Shown here: positions 8,471 through 16,533 of the stretch, piece by piece | Layout: each line of letters starts with the position of its first letter | How positions within the stretch are numbered: position 1 is the stretch's first letter | Notes under the pieces: model-generated | Told to the model about the DNA's origin: nothing | Seen by the model: the letters and a program-made list of their open reading frames with translations, nothing else | The model's database searches: none | Made by a program: the position numbers and the translations under genes | Source of the DNA: CAYXXZ01 sp964469165 | GTDB lineage: Bacteria; Pseudomonadota; Gammaproteobacteria; Pseudomonadales; Porticoccaceae | Assembly (NCBI GenBank): GCA_964469165.1 | Contig: CAYXXZ010000004.1 | Span: 1-64,000 of the forward strand | Direction: 5' to 3' | DNA length: 64,000 nucleotides

Positions 8471-9046
8471 ATGAATATTTCGACATTCATTGTCTTGGGC
8501 ATCATCGTTCTCGCCGCCGGTTACGCCGTCATCCTCTACAACAATCTGGTGGCGCTGAAACACCGGGTGGCGAAGGCTTGGTCGAACATCGACGTGCTGC
8601 TCAAGCAGCGTCACGACGAATTGCCGAAACTCGTGGAGACCTGCAAGCAGTACATGAATTACGAGCAGGAAACCCTGGAACAGGTCATCCGCGCCCGCAG
8701 CCTGGTGTCCAGCGCGCGCGAAAGCCAGGACATCGAGGCGCTCGGCAAGGCCGAAACGCAATTGCGCGCGGGTCTCGGTCGCCTCTTCGCGCTGGCCGAA
8801 TCCTATCCCGACCTGAAAGCCAACAGCTCCTTCCAGCATCTGCAATCTCGCATCAGCGATCTCGAAGACGCCATCGCCGACCGCCGCGAGCTCTACAACG
8901 AGGCCGTCAATCTCAACAACATCCGTATCGAACAATTTCCGGATCTGTTGATTGCCCGCATGTTCGCCTTCAAGCCGTTCACCCTGCTGGTCTTCAGCGA
9001 AGAGGAAAAAGCCGACGTCGATCTCGGCCAGCTCTTCAAGCGCTGA
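8471..9046 (+). CDS. LemA family protein
   Basis: A 191-residue LemA-family protein with one N-terminal membrane helix (about residues 4-24) and a long coiled, helical domain facing outwards. Typical stretches are NNLVALKHRVAKAWSNIDVL and LARMFAFKPF near the end (here IARMFAFKPF). The ATG at 8471 starts exactly at the membrane helix; the longer frame from 8414 overlaps the preceding intergenic sequence. It is followed after 5 bases by a GIDE-domain protein, a pairing known for LemA genes. Function of the family is unclear. Confidence 0.88.
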   Translation: MNISTFIVLGIIVLAAGYAVILYNNLVALKHRVAKAWSNIDVLLKQRHDELPKLVETCKQYMNYEQETLEQVIRARSLVSSARESQDIEALGKAETQLRAGLGRLFALAESYPDLKANSSFQHLQSRISDLEDAIADRRELYNEAVNLNNIRIEQFPDLLIARMFAFKPFTLLVFSEEEKADVDLGQLFKR

Positions 9047-9051
9047 CCGCC

Positions 9052-9999
9052 ATGACGGAATTTTTCTGTCAGCCCTGCATTGCGCAGATGCCCGCCGAGA
9101 AATTCTGGCTGTTTCTTATCGTCGCCGCCGCCGTTGCGCTGTCCACCCTGTCTGCGGCACGCACCAACATCATCCGCGCCCGTCTGGTGGAGGACATGCC
9201 AACCTCCCGCATCCGCTCGGCGAGCCAGGGTTACGTCGAACTGATGGGTCTCGCCATCGCCAGGGCCGGGCTATTGAGCGCGCCGCTGAGTGCGCGCCCC
9301 TGCCTGTGGTGGCAGTACCGCATCGAGCGCTACCGCAAGAGCGGCAAGTCGCATTCCTGGGTGACGGTGGACAAGGGCGCCAGTAGCACGCCATTTTTCA
9401 TCGACGACGGCACCGGCGTGTGCCGCATCGAACCCGAGGGCGCGGAAATATCCTGCCTCCACCGCAAGCAGTGGTACGGCAGCAGCCGTCTGCCGGCGGG
9501 CGCGACACCCAGTCCCCGGACATCGCTCATCCACCGTCTCGGCGCCATGTCCGGCCGCTACCGCTACACGGAACATCTGATCCGCGACGGCGACCCCATC
9601 TATCTGCTCGGCCATTTTGAAAGCGACGCCAGTGGTCGCCGGGTGCTGACCCTGGATCAGATCGCGGGGCAGCTGATCCGCACCTGGAAGGCCGACTACA
9701 GCGAGTTCCTGGTGCGCTTCGACAGCGACGGCAATGGTGTTCTCGACGAGCAGGAATGGCAAAACGCACAGGCCGAAGCTGCGCGGGCAGCGCGCGAACA
9801 TCAAGCGCAAGCCCGCACAGCAATACCGGAGCATGTGGTGAGAAAGCCCCAGGCGCGGGGGCTTCCCTATCTGATCGGCAGCCACGGCCAGGAAGCGCTC
9901 AGCCGCAAATTTCGCCGCAAAGCGTTTTTCTGTTGCACAGGATTTCTCGCCAGCGGCGCCATGGCCACCTGGATGATCAGCAGTCGCTTTGTGGTTTAG
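9052..9999 (+). CDS. GIDE-domain membrane protein with an EF-hand loop
   Basis: A 315-residue protein with an N-terminal helix (about 18-36) and a C-terminal hydrophobic segment (about 292-310), so probably a loop held at both ends. The middle resembles the GIDE domain of MUL1-like E3 ligases: SAPLSARPCLWWQYRIE, then FFIDDGTGVCRIEPEGAE, then YRYTEHLIRDGDPIYLLG. Around residues 224-235 the loop DSDGNGVLDEQE matches a canonical calcium-binding EF-hand. There is no RING domain. It lies directly behind lemA. Calcium binding and function are inferred. Confidence 0.78.
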   Translation: MTEFFCQPCIAQMPAEKFWLFLIVAAAVALSTLSAARTNIIRARLVEDMPTSRIRSASQGYVELMGLAIARAGLLSAPLSARPCLWWQYRIERYRKSGKSHSWVTVDKGASSTPFFIDDGTGVCRIEPEGAEISCLHRKQWYGSSRLPAGATPSPRTSLIHRLGAMSGRYRYTEHLIRDGDPIYLLGHFESDASGRRVLTLDQIAGQLIRTWKADYSEFLVRFDSDGNGVLDEQEWQNAQAEAARAAREHQAQARTAIPEHVVRKPQARGLPYLIGSHGQEALSRKFRRKAFFCCTGFLASGAMATWMISSRFVV

Positions 10000-10035
10000 C
10001 GGCAGCCTTGGAGAGCTGGTGGCAGCCTTGCAGAT

Positions 10036-10226
10036 CTTTTATCAGCTGTAAGCTGTAAGCTCTAAGTTGAACTCTGGGAGAACTCAGTTCTTGCAGAGCT
10101 TCTGCTTACACATAAATCAGAAATTTGGGCTACGGCCTGTCATTGGGCTGCAAGCTACAAGTTAAACGCGGGTAGAACGCAGTTCTTCCAGGGCTCCAGC
10201 TTAAAGCTTATGGCTTACAGCTCTCT
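10036..10226. repeat. Palindromic intergenic repeat, copy B (about two units)
   Basis: Contains AGCTGTAAGCTCTAAGTT and AGAACTCAGTTCTT, then a second unit with AAGTTAAACGCGGG, GCTTAAAGCTTATGGC and TTACAGCTCT. It shares an extended block with 11486-11612, including an upstream ACATAA...AAATTT..GGC stretch. It fills the gap between the GIDE and lipoprotein genes; no ORF is supported here. Confidence 0.7.
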
Positions 10227-10651
10227 CAATCACCGCCGTGCAGTTTTTTCCACACATCCACGGTGTCCTTGGTTTCGCGGGGTGCGGGTCCGTGGTTTTC
10301 AACCGCCAGTGAAGAGCCGGTGTCCTCGATGCGGTTGATGGTCATCTGCGCGTCCCTGTCCCAGGGAATGGCCTGCTGCAGGGACTGTGGTTTGGGCGCC
10401 ACCTGCTGAGGCACTGGTGGTTCCTTGCCGTCGGGAATCACGAGGGTTTCGTAGATTTCGTCATCCACCGGCTTGCCGTTGCGCATACGGCGCTTTTCGC
10501 ACTGCTGGCTGCCATCTTCGAGTTTGGTGCAGAACCAGTTGATGGTCACCTCGCCGCTATCGCGCGCCCCCCATGGTGCTGGCACGGACAAGCCGCCGCA
10601 GCCCGCCAGCACAAGACAACTCGCCACCACCAGTGCAAACAGCTTTGCCAT
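10226..10651 (-). CDS. Putative lipoprotein of unknown function
   Basis: A 141-residue secreted protein. A lipoprotein signal peptide ends in the lipobox LVLAGC, with the modified cysteine at residue 18. The mature part is polar, has two further cysteines (in WFCTKLEDGSQQCEK) that could form a disulfide, and is rich in proline and glutamine in the middle. I do not recognise a family. It starts three bases after the DUF4404 gene, so both are probably co-transcribed. Confidence 0.72.
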   Translation of the reverse strand: MAKLFALVVASCLVLAGCGGLSVPAPWGARDSGEVTINWFCTKLEDGSQQCEKRRMRNGKPVDDEIYETLVIPDGKEPPVPQQVAPKPQSLQQAIPWDRDAQMTINRIEDTGSSLAVENHGPAPRETKDTVDVWKKLHGGD

Positions 10652-10654
10652 CGT

Positions 10655-10924
10655 TCAGATACCCAGCCTGCCGAGCACGTCCATGATGTCGCGCATGATG
10701 CCCGCCAGACGCGGATGCTTGGCCTCGAAGCCCACTGCCTGATCCTCGATCTGCTCGCGCAGGGTGTCGGGATCGATGTCATCCAGCTCTTCGCCCTGGG
10801 ATATCCGCACGATATCCGTCATCAGGCGGCCGAGCTTGTCGCGGTCCAGGGGCTCCTGATGAATCGCCGCCTCCATCCGCTCATGCAGCTCCATGAGCTC
10901 CTTGCGAAGTTCCTGCTTATCCAT
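10655..10924 (-). CDS. DUF4404 family small protein
   Basis: An 89-residue cytoplasmic protein, highly charged and helical, starting MDKQELRKELMELHERME as DUF4404 members do. The C-terminal part (KHPRLAGIMRDIMDVLGRLGI) is also family-like. The ATG has GAGGTAG upstream. It forms a two-gene unit with the lipoprotein gene. Function unknown. Confidence 0.8.
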   Translation of the reverse strand: MDKQELRKELMELHERMEAAIHQEPLDRDKLGRLMTDIVRISQGEELDDIDPDTLREQIEDQAVGFEAKHPRLAGIMRDIMDVLGRLGI

Positions 10925-11077
10925 GGAAAACTACCTCTCGTACCTATGACTCTTTGGATATCCCGACAATGTGCAACGCCGCTCGGGTTTCCGCACATTC
11001 CCAAAAGCAAAGCAAGACCGCTATTTTACGGAGATTGATGGCCTGCACTCAATCCACCCGCACGGTATCCGCTCGCC

Positions 11078-11446
11078 TCAGCCCTGCCCCCGGAAGGACA
11101 CGAAGGTATTCAGGTCGAAATAGTCGCGCCAGGCTTTGATCTTGCCGTTTTCCAGCTCGAAGATGCCCATCACCGGCAGATCCAGTACACGTCCGTCGAG
11201 GCGGAAGGTATCCACCCGCTCATTCATGACGATATTGCCGTTTTCAGCAGAGTGCAGCGTTACCAGGTCGAGTACCTCCAGATCCGATTCTCTTTCGAGA
11301 AAATCCTTCACCGCGGCCTTGCCGCGCAAGGGCTCCATGGGGATATTGTGGTAGAAAATGTCGTCGGTCATCAGATTGAGCGCCTCACCCACTTCGTTGT
11401 GATGGAGCGCGGCAAGAAAACGGTTGACGATATCGGTATTGCTCAT
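11078..11446 (-). CDS. Limonene-1,2-epoxide hydrolase-like (SnoaL/NTF2 fold) protein
   Basis: A 122-residue single-domain cone-fold protein. The catalytic set known from limonene epoxide hydrolase can be placed at Y32, N34, R77, D79 and D108 (in YHNIPMEPLRG, NERVDTF and WRDYFD). All five are present, so an epoxide-hydrolase-type activity is plausible; the natural substrate is unknown. The ATG has GAGGACACC upstream. It stands alone. Confidence 0.78.
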   Translation of the reverse strand: MSNTDIVNRFLAALHHNEVGEALNLMTDDIFYHNIPMEPLRGKAAVKDFLERESDLEVLDLVTLHSAENGNIVMNERVDTFRLDGRVLDLPVMGIFELENGKIKAWRDYFDLNTFVSFRGQG

Positions 11447-11485
11447 GGTGTCCTCGTTTCATGTTAGTCGGAATTCGATAGTTAC

Positions 11486-11612
11486 ACATAACTCAAAAAT
11501 TTCGGCGACGGCTGGTAATTGAGCTATAAGCTGTAAGCTCTAAGTTAAACGCTGGCAGAACTCAGTTCTTACAGTGTTCCTGCTTAAAGCTTATGGCTTA
11601 CAGCTCGCCCTG
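11486..11612. repeat. Palindromic intergenic repeat, copy C
   Basis: Shares ACATAACTCAAAAATTT, AGCTGTAAGCTCTAAGTT, AGAACTCAGTTCTT and GCTTAAAGCTTATGGC with copies A and B. The outer parts AGCTGTAAGC and GGCTTACAGCT are complementary. The rest of the gap 11613-11709 holds no supported gene. Confidence 0.7.
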
Positions 11613-11709
11613 CATCCGCACGGCTGTAGCCTACATTTCTGGATAATGTCTAGAGTCTGTGGGCAAAGCGCCGCAACGGCGTCGTCTCGCAGAGCCTCCG
11701 CCAAAGCCG

Positions 11710-12492
11710 TCACTTGCCGGCCTTGGTAACGAAGCGGCGCACGTTTTCCACGTAGTCGTCCTCCCTGACGCAGGCACCCACATCCAGCGACTCCTGAACC
11801 GCGTATTCGGCCAGGGTCTGGCGATGCGCCGAGTTCATCAGCGCCTTGGTGCGGGCGAGTGCCACTCGCGGCATGGCGGCAAGTTTTTTCACCAATTCCT
11901 CGGTGCGTTGCTCCAGTTCGTCGTCCGGCACCACCCAGTTCACCAGCCCCAGTTCGAGGGCGGTGTGGGCATCCATCGGCTCGCCGAGAAAACCATACTG
12001 TTTGGCGCGCTTGATACCGAAATGGCGCACGAAATTGTAGGCGGCGCAGGAATCGGGGATGGCGCCGATCTTGATCTGTGCGGCGTGAATGCGCGCGGTT
12101 TCCGAGGCGATCGCGAGATCGGCCGCGGCCACCAGCGACATGCCACCCCCTGCCGCGACGCCGCGCAGGCTCACCACCACTGGCTGGGGAATGCGCTCCA
12201 GCACGGCGAACAGATGGAAGTTGGTGTCGTCGGCATTCTTCATCCAGTGTGTGGCACGCTCCTCGGCTGTCATGTCGAGAGTGGTGGAAAACTCACGCAC
12301 ATCGCCACCACTGCAGAAATGTTGACCAGCCCCGGTTATCAACACGCAGCGCACGGCGGGGTCGTGTTCCACCTGGCGCACCAGATCGCCCAGGCCGGGC
12401 CACATCTCGGAGCGCATGGCATTCATGACCTCCGGGCGGTTGATGGTGATTCGGGCCACGCCATCGCGAATGTCCATCGAGAGTTCCGTCAT
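11710..12492 (-). CDS. Enoyl-CoA hydratase/isomerase family protein
   Basis: A 260-residue crotonase-fold enzyme acting on acyl-CoA. The oxyanion-hole region shows as GAGQHFCSGGDVREF, and LRGVAAGGGMSLVAAADLAIA is the second signature. The usual hydratase glutamates are not both evident (the helix reads GAIPDSCAAYNFVRHFG), so it may be an isomerase or another crotonase activity. The ATG at 12492 begins family homology; the upstream extension does not. It is divergent from a VOC-family gene. Exact reaction unknown. Confidence 0.85.
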   Translation of the reverse strand: MTELSMDIRDGVARITINRPEVMNAMRSEMWPGLGDLVRQVEHDPAVRCVLITGAGQHFCSGGDVREFSTTLDMTAEERATHWMKNADDTNFHLFAVLERIPQPVVVSLRGVAAGGGMSLVAAADLAIASETARIHAAQIKIGAIPDSCAAYNFVRHFGIKRAKQYGFLGEPMDAHTALELGLVNWVVPDDELEQRTEELVKKLAAMPRVALARTKALMNSAHRQTLAEYAVQESLDVGACVREDDYVENVRRFVTKAGK

Positions 12493-12583
12493 TGTTATAT
12501 CGCCTTTTTTTTCGCAGTATCGGGACAGGCAAAGGTAACATAAAATCCCCGAACCTGTCGGGAACAATCCTCTGGAGAGCCCC

Positions 12584-12997
12584 ATGTCCCCCTACCTTAC
12601 CCTTATCACGCTCGGCGTGGATGATCTCGAACGCGCGCTGCGCTTCTATCGCGATGGCCTCGGCCTGACCAGCGACGGCATCGTCGGTCGCGAATTCGAA
12701 CATGGCGCCGTCGCCTTTCTCGACCTGCAGCCCGGTCTGCGCCTGGCGCTGTGGCCGCGCGCCAGCATCGCCCACGACAGCGGCCTGCGCCAGGGCCCGG
12801 CGAGCGCCACGGAAATGACGCTCGGCCACAACGTGCCGTCCCGCGAAGCGGTGGATCAGCTGATGGCCGAGGCGCACGCCGCCGGGGCGACCATCGTCAA
12901 GCCCGCCCACGACACCTTCTGGGGCGGCTACGCAGGTTATTTCCAGGACCCCGACGGCCATCTCTGGGAAGCCGTGTGGAATCCCGCCTGGTCTTGA
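12584..12997 (+). CDS. VOC family (glyoxalase-like) protein
   Basis: A 137-residue vicinal-oxygen-chelate fold protein. It starts SPYLTLITLGVDDLERALRFY and ends GYAGYFQDPDGHLWEAVWNPAW, both typical of this superfamily's beta-alpha-beta-beta-beta modules. These are often dioxygenases, lyases or resistance proteins; no specific activity can be read from the sequence. A GGAG site precedes the ATG. It is followed closely by a DUF486 gene. Confidence 0.82.
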   Translation: MSPYLTLITLGVDDLERALRFYRDGLGLTSDGIVGREFEHGAVAFLDLQPGLRLALWPRASIAHDSGLRQGPASATEMTLGHNVPSREAVDQLMAEAHAAGATIVKPAHDTFWGGYAGYFQDPDGHLWEAVWNPAWS

Positions 12998-13017
12998 CAC
13001 CTGATGGAGCACCGTCC

Positions 13018-13371
13018 GTGAACCCTGTCGTCACCGCCGTGCTGTTGCTCATCTGCAGCAACGTATTCATGACCTTCGCCTGGTACGCCCACCTGAAGGA
13101 GCTCAACAACAAGCCCTGGCTCATCGCCGCCCTGATAAGCTGGGGTATCGCTCTTTTCGAGTACCTGCTGCAGGTGCCCGCCAACCGCATCGGCTATACG
13201 GTGCTCGGCATCGGCGAACTCAAGGTGATTCAGGAAGTGATCACCCTGAGCCTGTTCGTGCCCTTCGCCATCTTTTATATGAAGGAACCGCTGCGCCTCG
13301 ATTACCTGTGGGCCGGGCTTTGCCTGGTGGGCGCGGTCTACTTCATGTTCCGTGAGCGCCTGGGTGGCTGA
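13018..13371 (+). CDS. DUF486/DMT-type small membrane protein
   Basis: A 117-residue inner-membrane protein with four hydrophobic helices, close to the DUF486 family of small DMT-type proteins (CSNVFMTFAWYAHLKEL, and VLGIGELKVIQEVITLSLF in the middle). A GTG at 13018 is chosen because homology begins there and GGAG lies upstream. The longer frame overlaps the VOC gene out of frame. Substrate unknown. Confidence 0.8.
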   Translation: MNPVVTAVLLLICSNVFMTFAWYAHLKELNNKPWLIAALISWGIALFEYLLQVPANRIGYTVLGIGELKVIQEVITLSLFVPFAIFYMKEPLRLDYLWAGLCLVGAVYFMFRERLGG

Positions 13372-13482
13372 GCGTCCCTTCCCGCGACCACCAAAAAAGT
13401 GAGGAACTGATTCCCGAAAGAAGGATCACACGCAAGACATTTGCTGAATGTCTTTCGGATAGATCTGGAAGGACGCACAACA

Positions 13483-13947
13483 ATGAACGCGACGTACAAA
13501 ACACTGGGCCATCTGCTCGATAATGCCGTCGACAGCCATCGCGAGGCTGCCCGTTTCTATGTATCGCTGTCCGCCGAAGCCAGCGATCCGCGCTGCCGGA
13601 TGCTCCTCGAAGACATGGCGAGCTACGAGTTTCGCATGGCCAGGCTGACACACGAGTTCGTCCGGCAGGCGCCCCCTGTGGCACTCGATACCTACATGCA
13701 ATACACCACCGAGGAATCACCACCGGAGCTCATCCGCGAGCAAGCAGCTTCCCTCGACGGTCTGGCGCTCAAGCAGGTCAGCCTGCTGGGGCAGAATCTG
13801 CACGAATACCACGTAAACCTCATGGAAGTCGCCAGGCGCGAAGTCGGCGGGCAGGATGCCATCCAGTTGCTGGACAATCTGCTGCAACTGGAAAAAGCAG
13901 AAAGCCGCTCCTTCGCTCTCAAGGTCGCTTCCGCCTATGAAATATGA
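13483..13947 (+). CDS. Ferritin-like/rubrerythrin-like four-helix protein upstream of egtB
   Basis: A 154-residue all-helical protein. Glutamates and histidines are spaced as in ferritin-like bundles: HREAARFYVSLS, EDMASYEFRMARLTHEFV, LHEYHVNLMEVARREVG and LEKAESRSFALKVA. Iron binding is plausible but the ligands cannot be assigned with confidence. The ATG at 13483 has GGAAGGA upstream. It overlaps the egtB start by 11 bases, so the two are translationally coupled. This suggests a role alongside the iron-dependent EgtB; that link is inference. Confidence 0.72.
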   Translation: MNATYKTLGHLLDNAVDSHREAARFYVSLSAEASDPRCRMLLEDMASYEFRMARLTHEFVRQAPPVALDTYMQYTTEESPPELIREQAASLDGLALKQVSLLGQNLHEYHVNLMEVARREVGGQDAIQLLDNLLQLEKAESRSFALKVASAYEI

Positions 13948-15268
13948 CAACAGCAGCCAGGTGGCATCCTGGGCCGACGACACGCTAGCGCAAGAGCATC
14001 TGGTAACTCTGTTTCCCGACTCGTCGCTCGGCATTGAATTCCAGCGGGTAAGGCGAAATTCCCTCGCCCTCTGCGAGCCTCTGGAGATCGAGGATTACGG
14101 CCTGCAGGGCATGGCGAATACCAGCCCTCCCAAGTGGCATCTGGCCCACACCACCTGGTTTTTCGAAACCTTCGTACTGCTCCCGTACCGGCCCGGCTAC
14201 CGGCCCTGGCACCCGGCTTTTGAGCATCTGTTCAACTCCTACTACAACGGCATCGGCACGCCCTTCAACAGACCGCAGCGCGGGCTGCTGTCGCGCCCCA
14301 CCGTCGCCGAGGTGCTGCGCTACCGCGCCGCCATCGATGAGCAGATACTCGCGCTGATTGCTGACAACGGCACCGCCAACAGTGACATGCATGCCCGCAT
14401 CGAACTGGGCCTGCACCACGAGCGCCAGCATCAGGAGCTGCTGCTCACCGATCTCAAGTACAGTTTCAGTCTCAACCCGCTCAAACCGGCGTACCACACC
14501 CCTGCCGTTGCCGAGAAAATGTCGACCACGGACGACGCCTATCCATGGCGCGCCTTTGAGGGCGGACTGGTCGACATAGGCGCCAGCGGCAGCAACGGTT
14601 TTGCCTTCGACAACGAAATGCCGCGCCATCAGCAATATCTGGCGCCCTACGCCCTCGCCCAGCGCCCGGTCAGCAATGGTGATTTTCTCGCCTTTCTCGA
14701 GGACGGCGGCTATCGCCGCGCCGAGTTCTGGCTTGCCGACGGCTGGGAGCTGATCCAGCGCGAAAATCTCAGCGCATCGCTTTATTGGCGCCATGCAGAG
14801 GATGGCTGGCACCAGTTCACCCTGGGCGGCGAGCGTGCGCTGGTCGCGGAGGAAACCGCCTGCCACCTCAGTTACTACGAAGCGGATGCCTACGCGCGCT
14901 GGATCGGTGCGCGTTTGCCGACGGAGGCGGAATGGGAATACGCCGCGCGCAATCAGGCAGTGGCAGGCAATTTTGCGGCACAGGGGCTGTTTCATCCGCG
15001 TCAGGCCGGTTCCGACGGCAACCGCCTTGCACAGCTGTTTGGCGACGTCTGGGAGTGGACCGCCAGCAGCTATTCCCCCTACCCCGGCTATCAACCCGCG
15101 GCGGGCGCCATAGGAGAATACAACGGCAAATTCATGAGCAATCAGATGGTGCTGCGCGGCGGTTCCTGCGTCAGCGATGCCGCACATATCCGCGCCACCT
15201 ATCGCAATTTTTTCTATCCCGCCGACCGCTGGCAATTTTCCGGAGCGCGATTGGCTCGCTCTCTCTAG
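13937..15268 (+). CDS. egtB: Ergothioneine biosynthesis protein EgtB
   Basis: Non-haem iron sulfoxide synthase that joins trimethylhistidine and a thiol donor with O2. The N-terminal DinB_2 domain supplies the iron ligands: one histidine in WHLAHTTWFFE and two in GLHHERQHQELLLTD. The C-terminal half is a formylglycine-generating-enzyme (FGE-sulfatase) domain with LPTEAEWEYAAR, GDVWEWT and VLRGGSC. It has 443 residues, a normal length. The ATG at 13937 overlaps the ferritin-like gene. Together with egtD downstream it makes a two-gene ergothioneine pathway. Confidence 0.95.
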   Translation: MKYDNSSQVASWADDTLAQEHLVTLFPDSSLGIEFQRVRRNSLALCEPLEIEDYGLQGMANTSPPKWHLAHTTWFFETFVLLPYRPGYRPWHPAFEHLFNSYYNGIGTPFNRPQRGLLSRPTVAEVLRYRAAIDEQILALIADNGTANSDMHARIELGLHHERQHQELLLTDLKYSFSLNPLKPAYHTPAVAEKMSTTDDAYPWRAFEGGLVDIGASGSNGFAFDNEMPRHQQYLAPYALAQRPVSNGDFLAFLEDGGYRRAEFWLADGWELIQRENLSASLYWRHAEDGWHQFTLGGERALVAEETACHLSYYEADAYARWIGARLPTEAEWEYAARNQAVAGNFAAQGLFHPRQAGSDGNRLAQLFGDVWEWTASSYSPYPGYQPAAGAIGEYNGKFMSNQMVLRGGSCVSDAAHIRATYRNFFYPADRWQFSGARLARSL

Positions 15269-15310
15269 AAATTTGTTCACGATCTCGCGGTTTGGCGTTG
15301 TTTGACTGAG

Positions 15311-15421
15311 TTGCACGTTTCACGCAAGAAGAGGGTGACCCGCGGGTCGTTGAGGCTCCCTGTAGCACTGTGCGTGGTCGGTGTGATGTCGTCGCCACAG
15401 GCACCTACGTGAAACGTGAAA
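15311..15421. repeat. Inverted repeat between egtB and egtD
   Basis: GCACGTTTCACG near 15313 is mirrored by CGTGAAACGTGAA near 15408, enclosing about 85 bases. The same GCACGTTTCACG/CGTGAAACGTGC motif recurs at 36606-36630. It may be a REP-like element or a regulatory hairpin; no gene fits this 180-base gap. Confidence 0.5.
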
Positions 15422-15448
15422 ACTCAGAGGCAGCAAAGGAGCGACATC

Positions 15449-16465
15449 ATGACAACAGCGCCCTCCACCGCAGGCTTTTCCGGCGCGGACGAACCGTTAG
15501 CCACAGAGCTCTCTTCACGGCTCTTTTTTCACCGCCAACCCCAGGTGGGCGAAAATGTCGTCGGCGAATTGCTGGGCAGCCTGCAACAGCAACCGCGCAG
15601 CATCGCCCCAAAGTTTTTCTACGACAGCACCGGAGCGCGGCTCTTCGACCACATTACGCGCCTGCCCGAATACTACCCGACGCGCCTCGAACAAGAGATT
15701 TTCATCAAATATCGGGCCGCCATGGCCGACGAAATCGGTACCGGCCGTGTTTTGATCGAGCCCGGCAGCGGCAGCAGCGAAAAAGTCGCGCTGCTCCTGG
15801 ACGCATTGCGGCCCAGCGCTTATGTGCCGGTGGAAATCACCGAAAGCCATCTGCTCGCCGCGTCCCGCAAGCTGGTGGAGCGCAATTCCTGGCTGACCGT
15901 CCACGCCCTGTGCGCCGATTACAGTCATGGCATTCCGCTGCCCGCGGATATTCCATCCGGCCCCCGGCTGGTGTTCTTTCCCGGCTCCACCATCGGCAAT
16001 TTCGAGCCCGCCGCCGCGCGCTCCTTCCTGCGCCATCTGCACAGCGCCTGCAGCGTTGGCGGGTTGCTGTTGATCGGCGTCGATCTGCGCAAGGATCCAG
16101 CGGTATTGAACGCAGCCTACAATGACAGCGCGGGGATCACGGCGCGCTTCAATCTGAACATCCTCGATCATGTAAACCGCCTGACAGGTGGAAACTTCTC
16201 CACCGCAAAATTTCGCCATCTGGCATTTTTCAACGAGCGCCAAAGCCGCATCGAAATGCATCTGGAAAGCCGCTGCAAGCAACGGGTCAGCGTGGCGCGC
16301 ACCGGGTTGCCGCTGGCCGTGGGCGAGCGCATCCACACTGAAAATTCCTATAAATACACCCTGGCGGGTTTTCGCACGCTGGCGGCACAGGCAGGCTTCA
16401 GCGCGCGCCGCGTGTGGCTGGACAGAAACGGCTGGATGAGTGTTCACTTGTTCGACGCAATCTGA
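15449..16465 (+). CDS. egtD: Histidine N-alpha-methyltransferase EgtD
   Basis: SAM-dependent enzyme that trimethylates L-histidine, the first step to ergothioneine. Family marks are KFFYDSTGARLFDHITRLPEYY near the N-terminus, LIEPGSGSSEKV as the SAM-binding loop (about residues 101-112), and FFPGSTIGNFEP. It has 338 residues, as expected. The ATG at 15449 is preceded by AAAGGAG. It lies 180 bases after egtB. Confidence 0.94.
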   Translation: MTTAPSTAGFSGADEPLATELSSRLFFHRQPQVGENVVGELLGSLQQQPRSIAPKFFYDSTGARLFDHITRLPEYYPTRLEQEIFIKYRAAMADEIGTGRVLIEPGSGSSEKVALLLDALRPSAYVPVEITESHLLAASRKLVERNSWLTVHALCADYSHGIPLPADIPSGPRLVFFPGSTIGNFEPAAARSFLRHLHSACSVGGLLLIGVDLRKDPAVLNAAYNDSAGITARFNLNILDHVNRLTGGNFSTAKFRHLAFFNERQSRIEMHLESRCKQRVSVARTGLPLAVGERIHTENSYKYTLAGFRTLAAQAGFSARRVWLDRNGWMSVHLFDAI

Positions 16466-16469
16466 AGCT

Positions 16470-16502
16470 GTAGGTTGGGCTGAGGCACGAAGCCCAACCT
16501 AC
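16470..16502. repeat. Short REP-like hairpin
   Basis: GTAGGTTGGGCT at 16470-16481 pairs perfectly with AGCCCAACCTAC at 16491-16502. A near copy lies at 46276-46304. It sits right after egtD and may help end that transcript. Confidence 0.75.
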
Positions 16503-16533
16503 GAACCAGCCACTCGCAACATGAGATTCGCCC

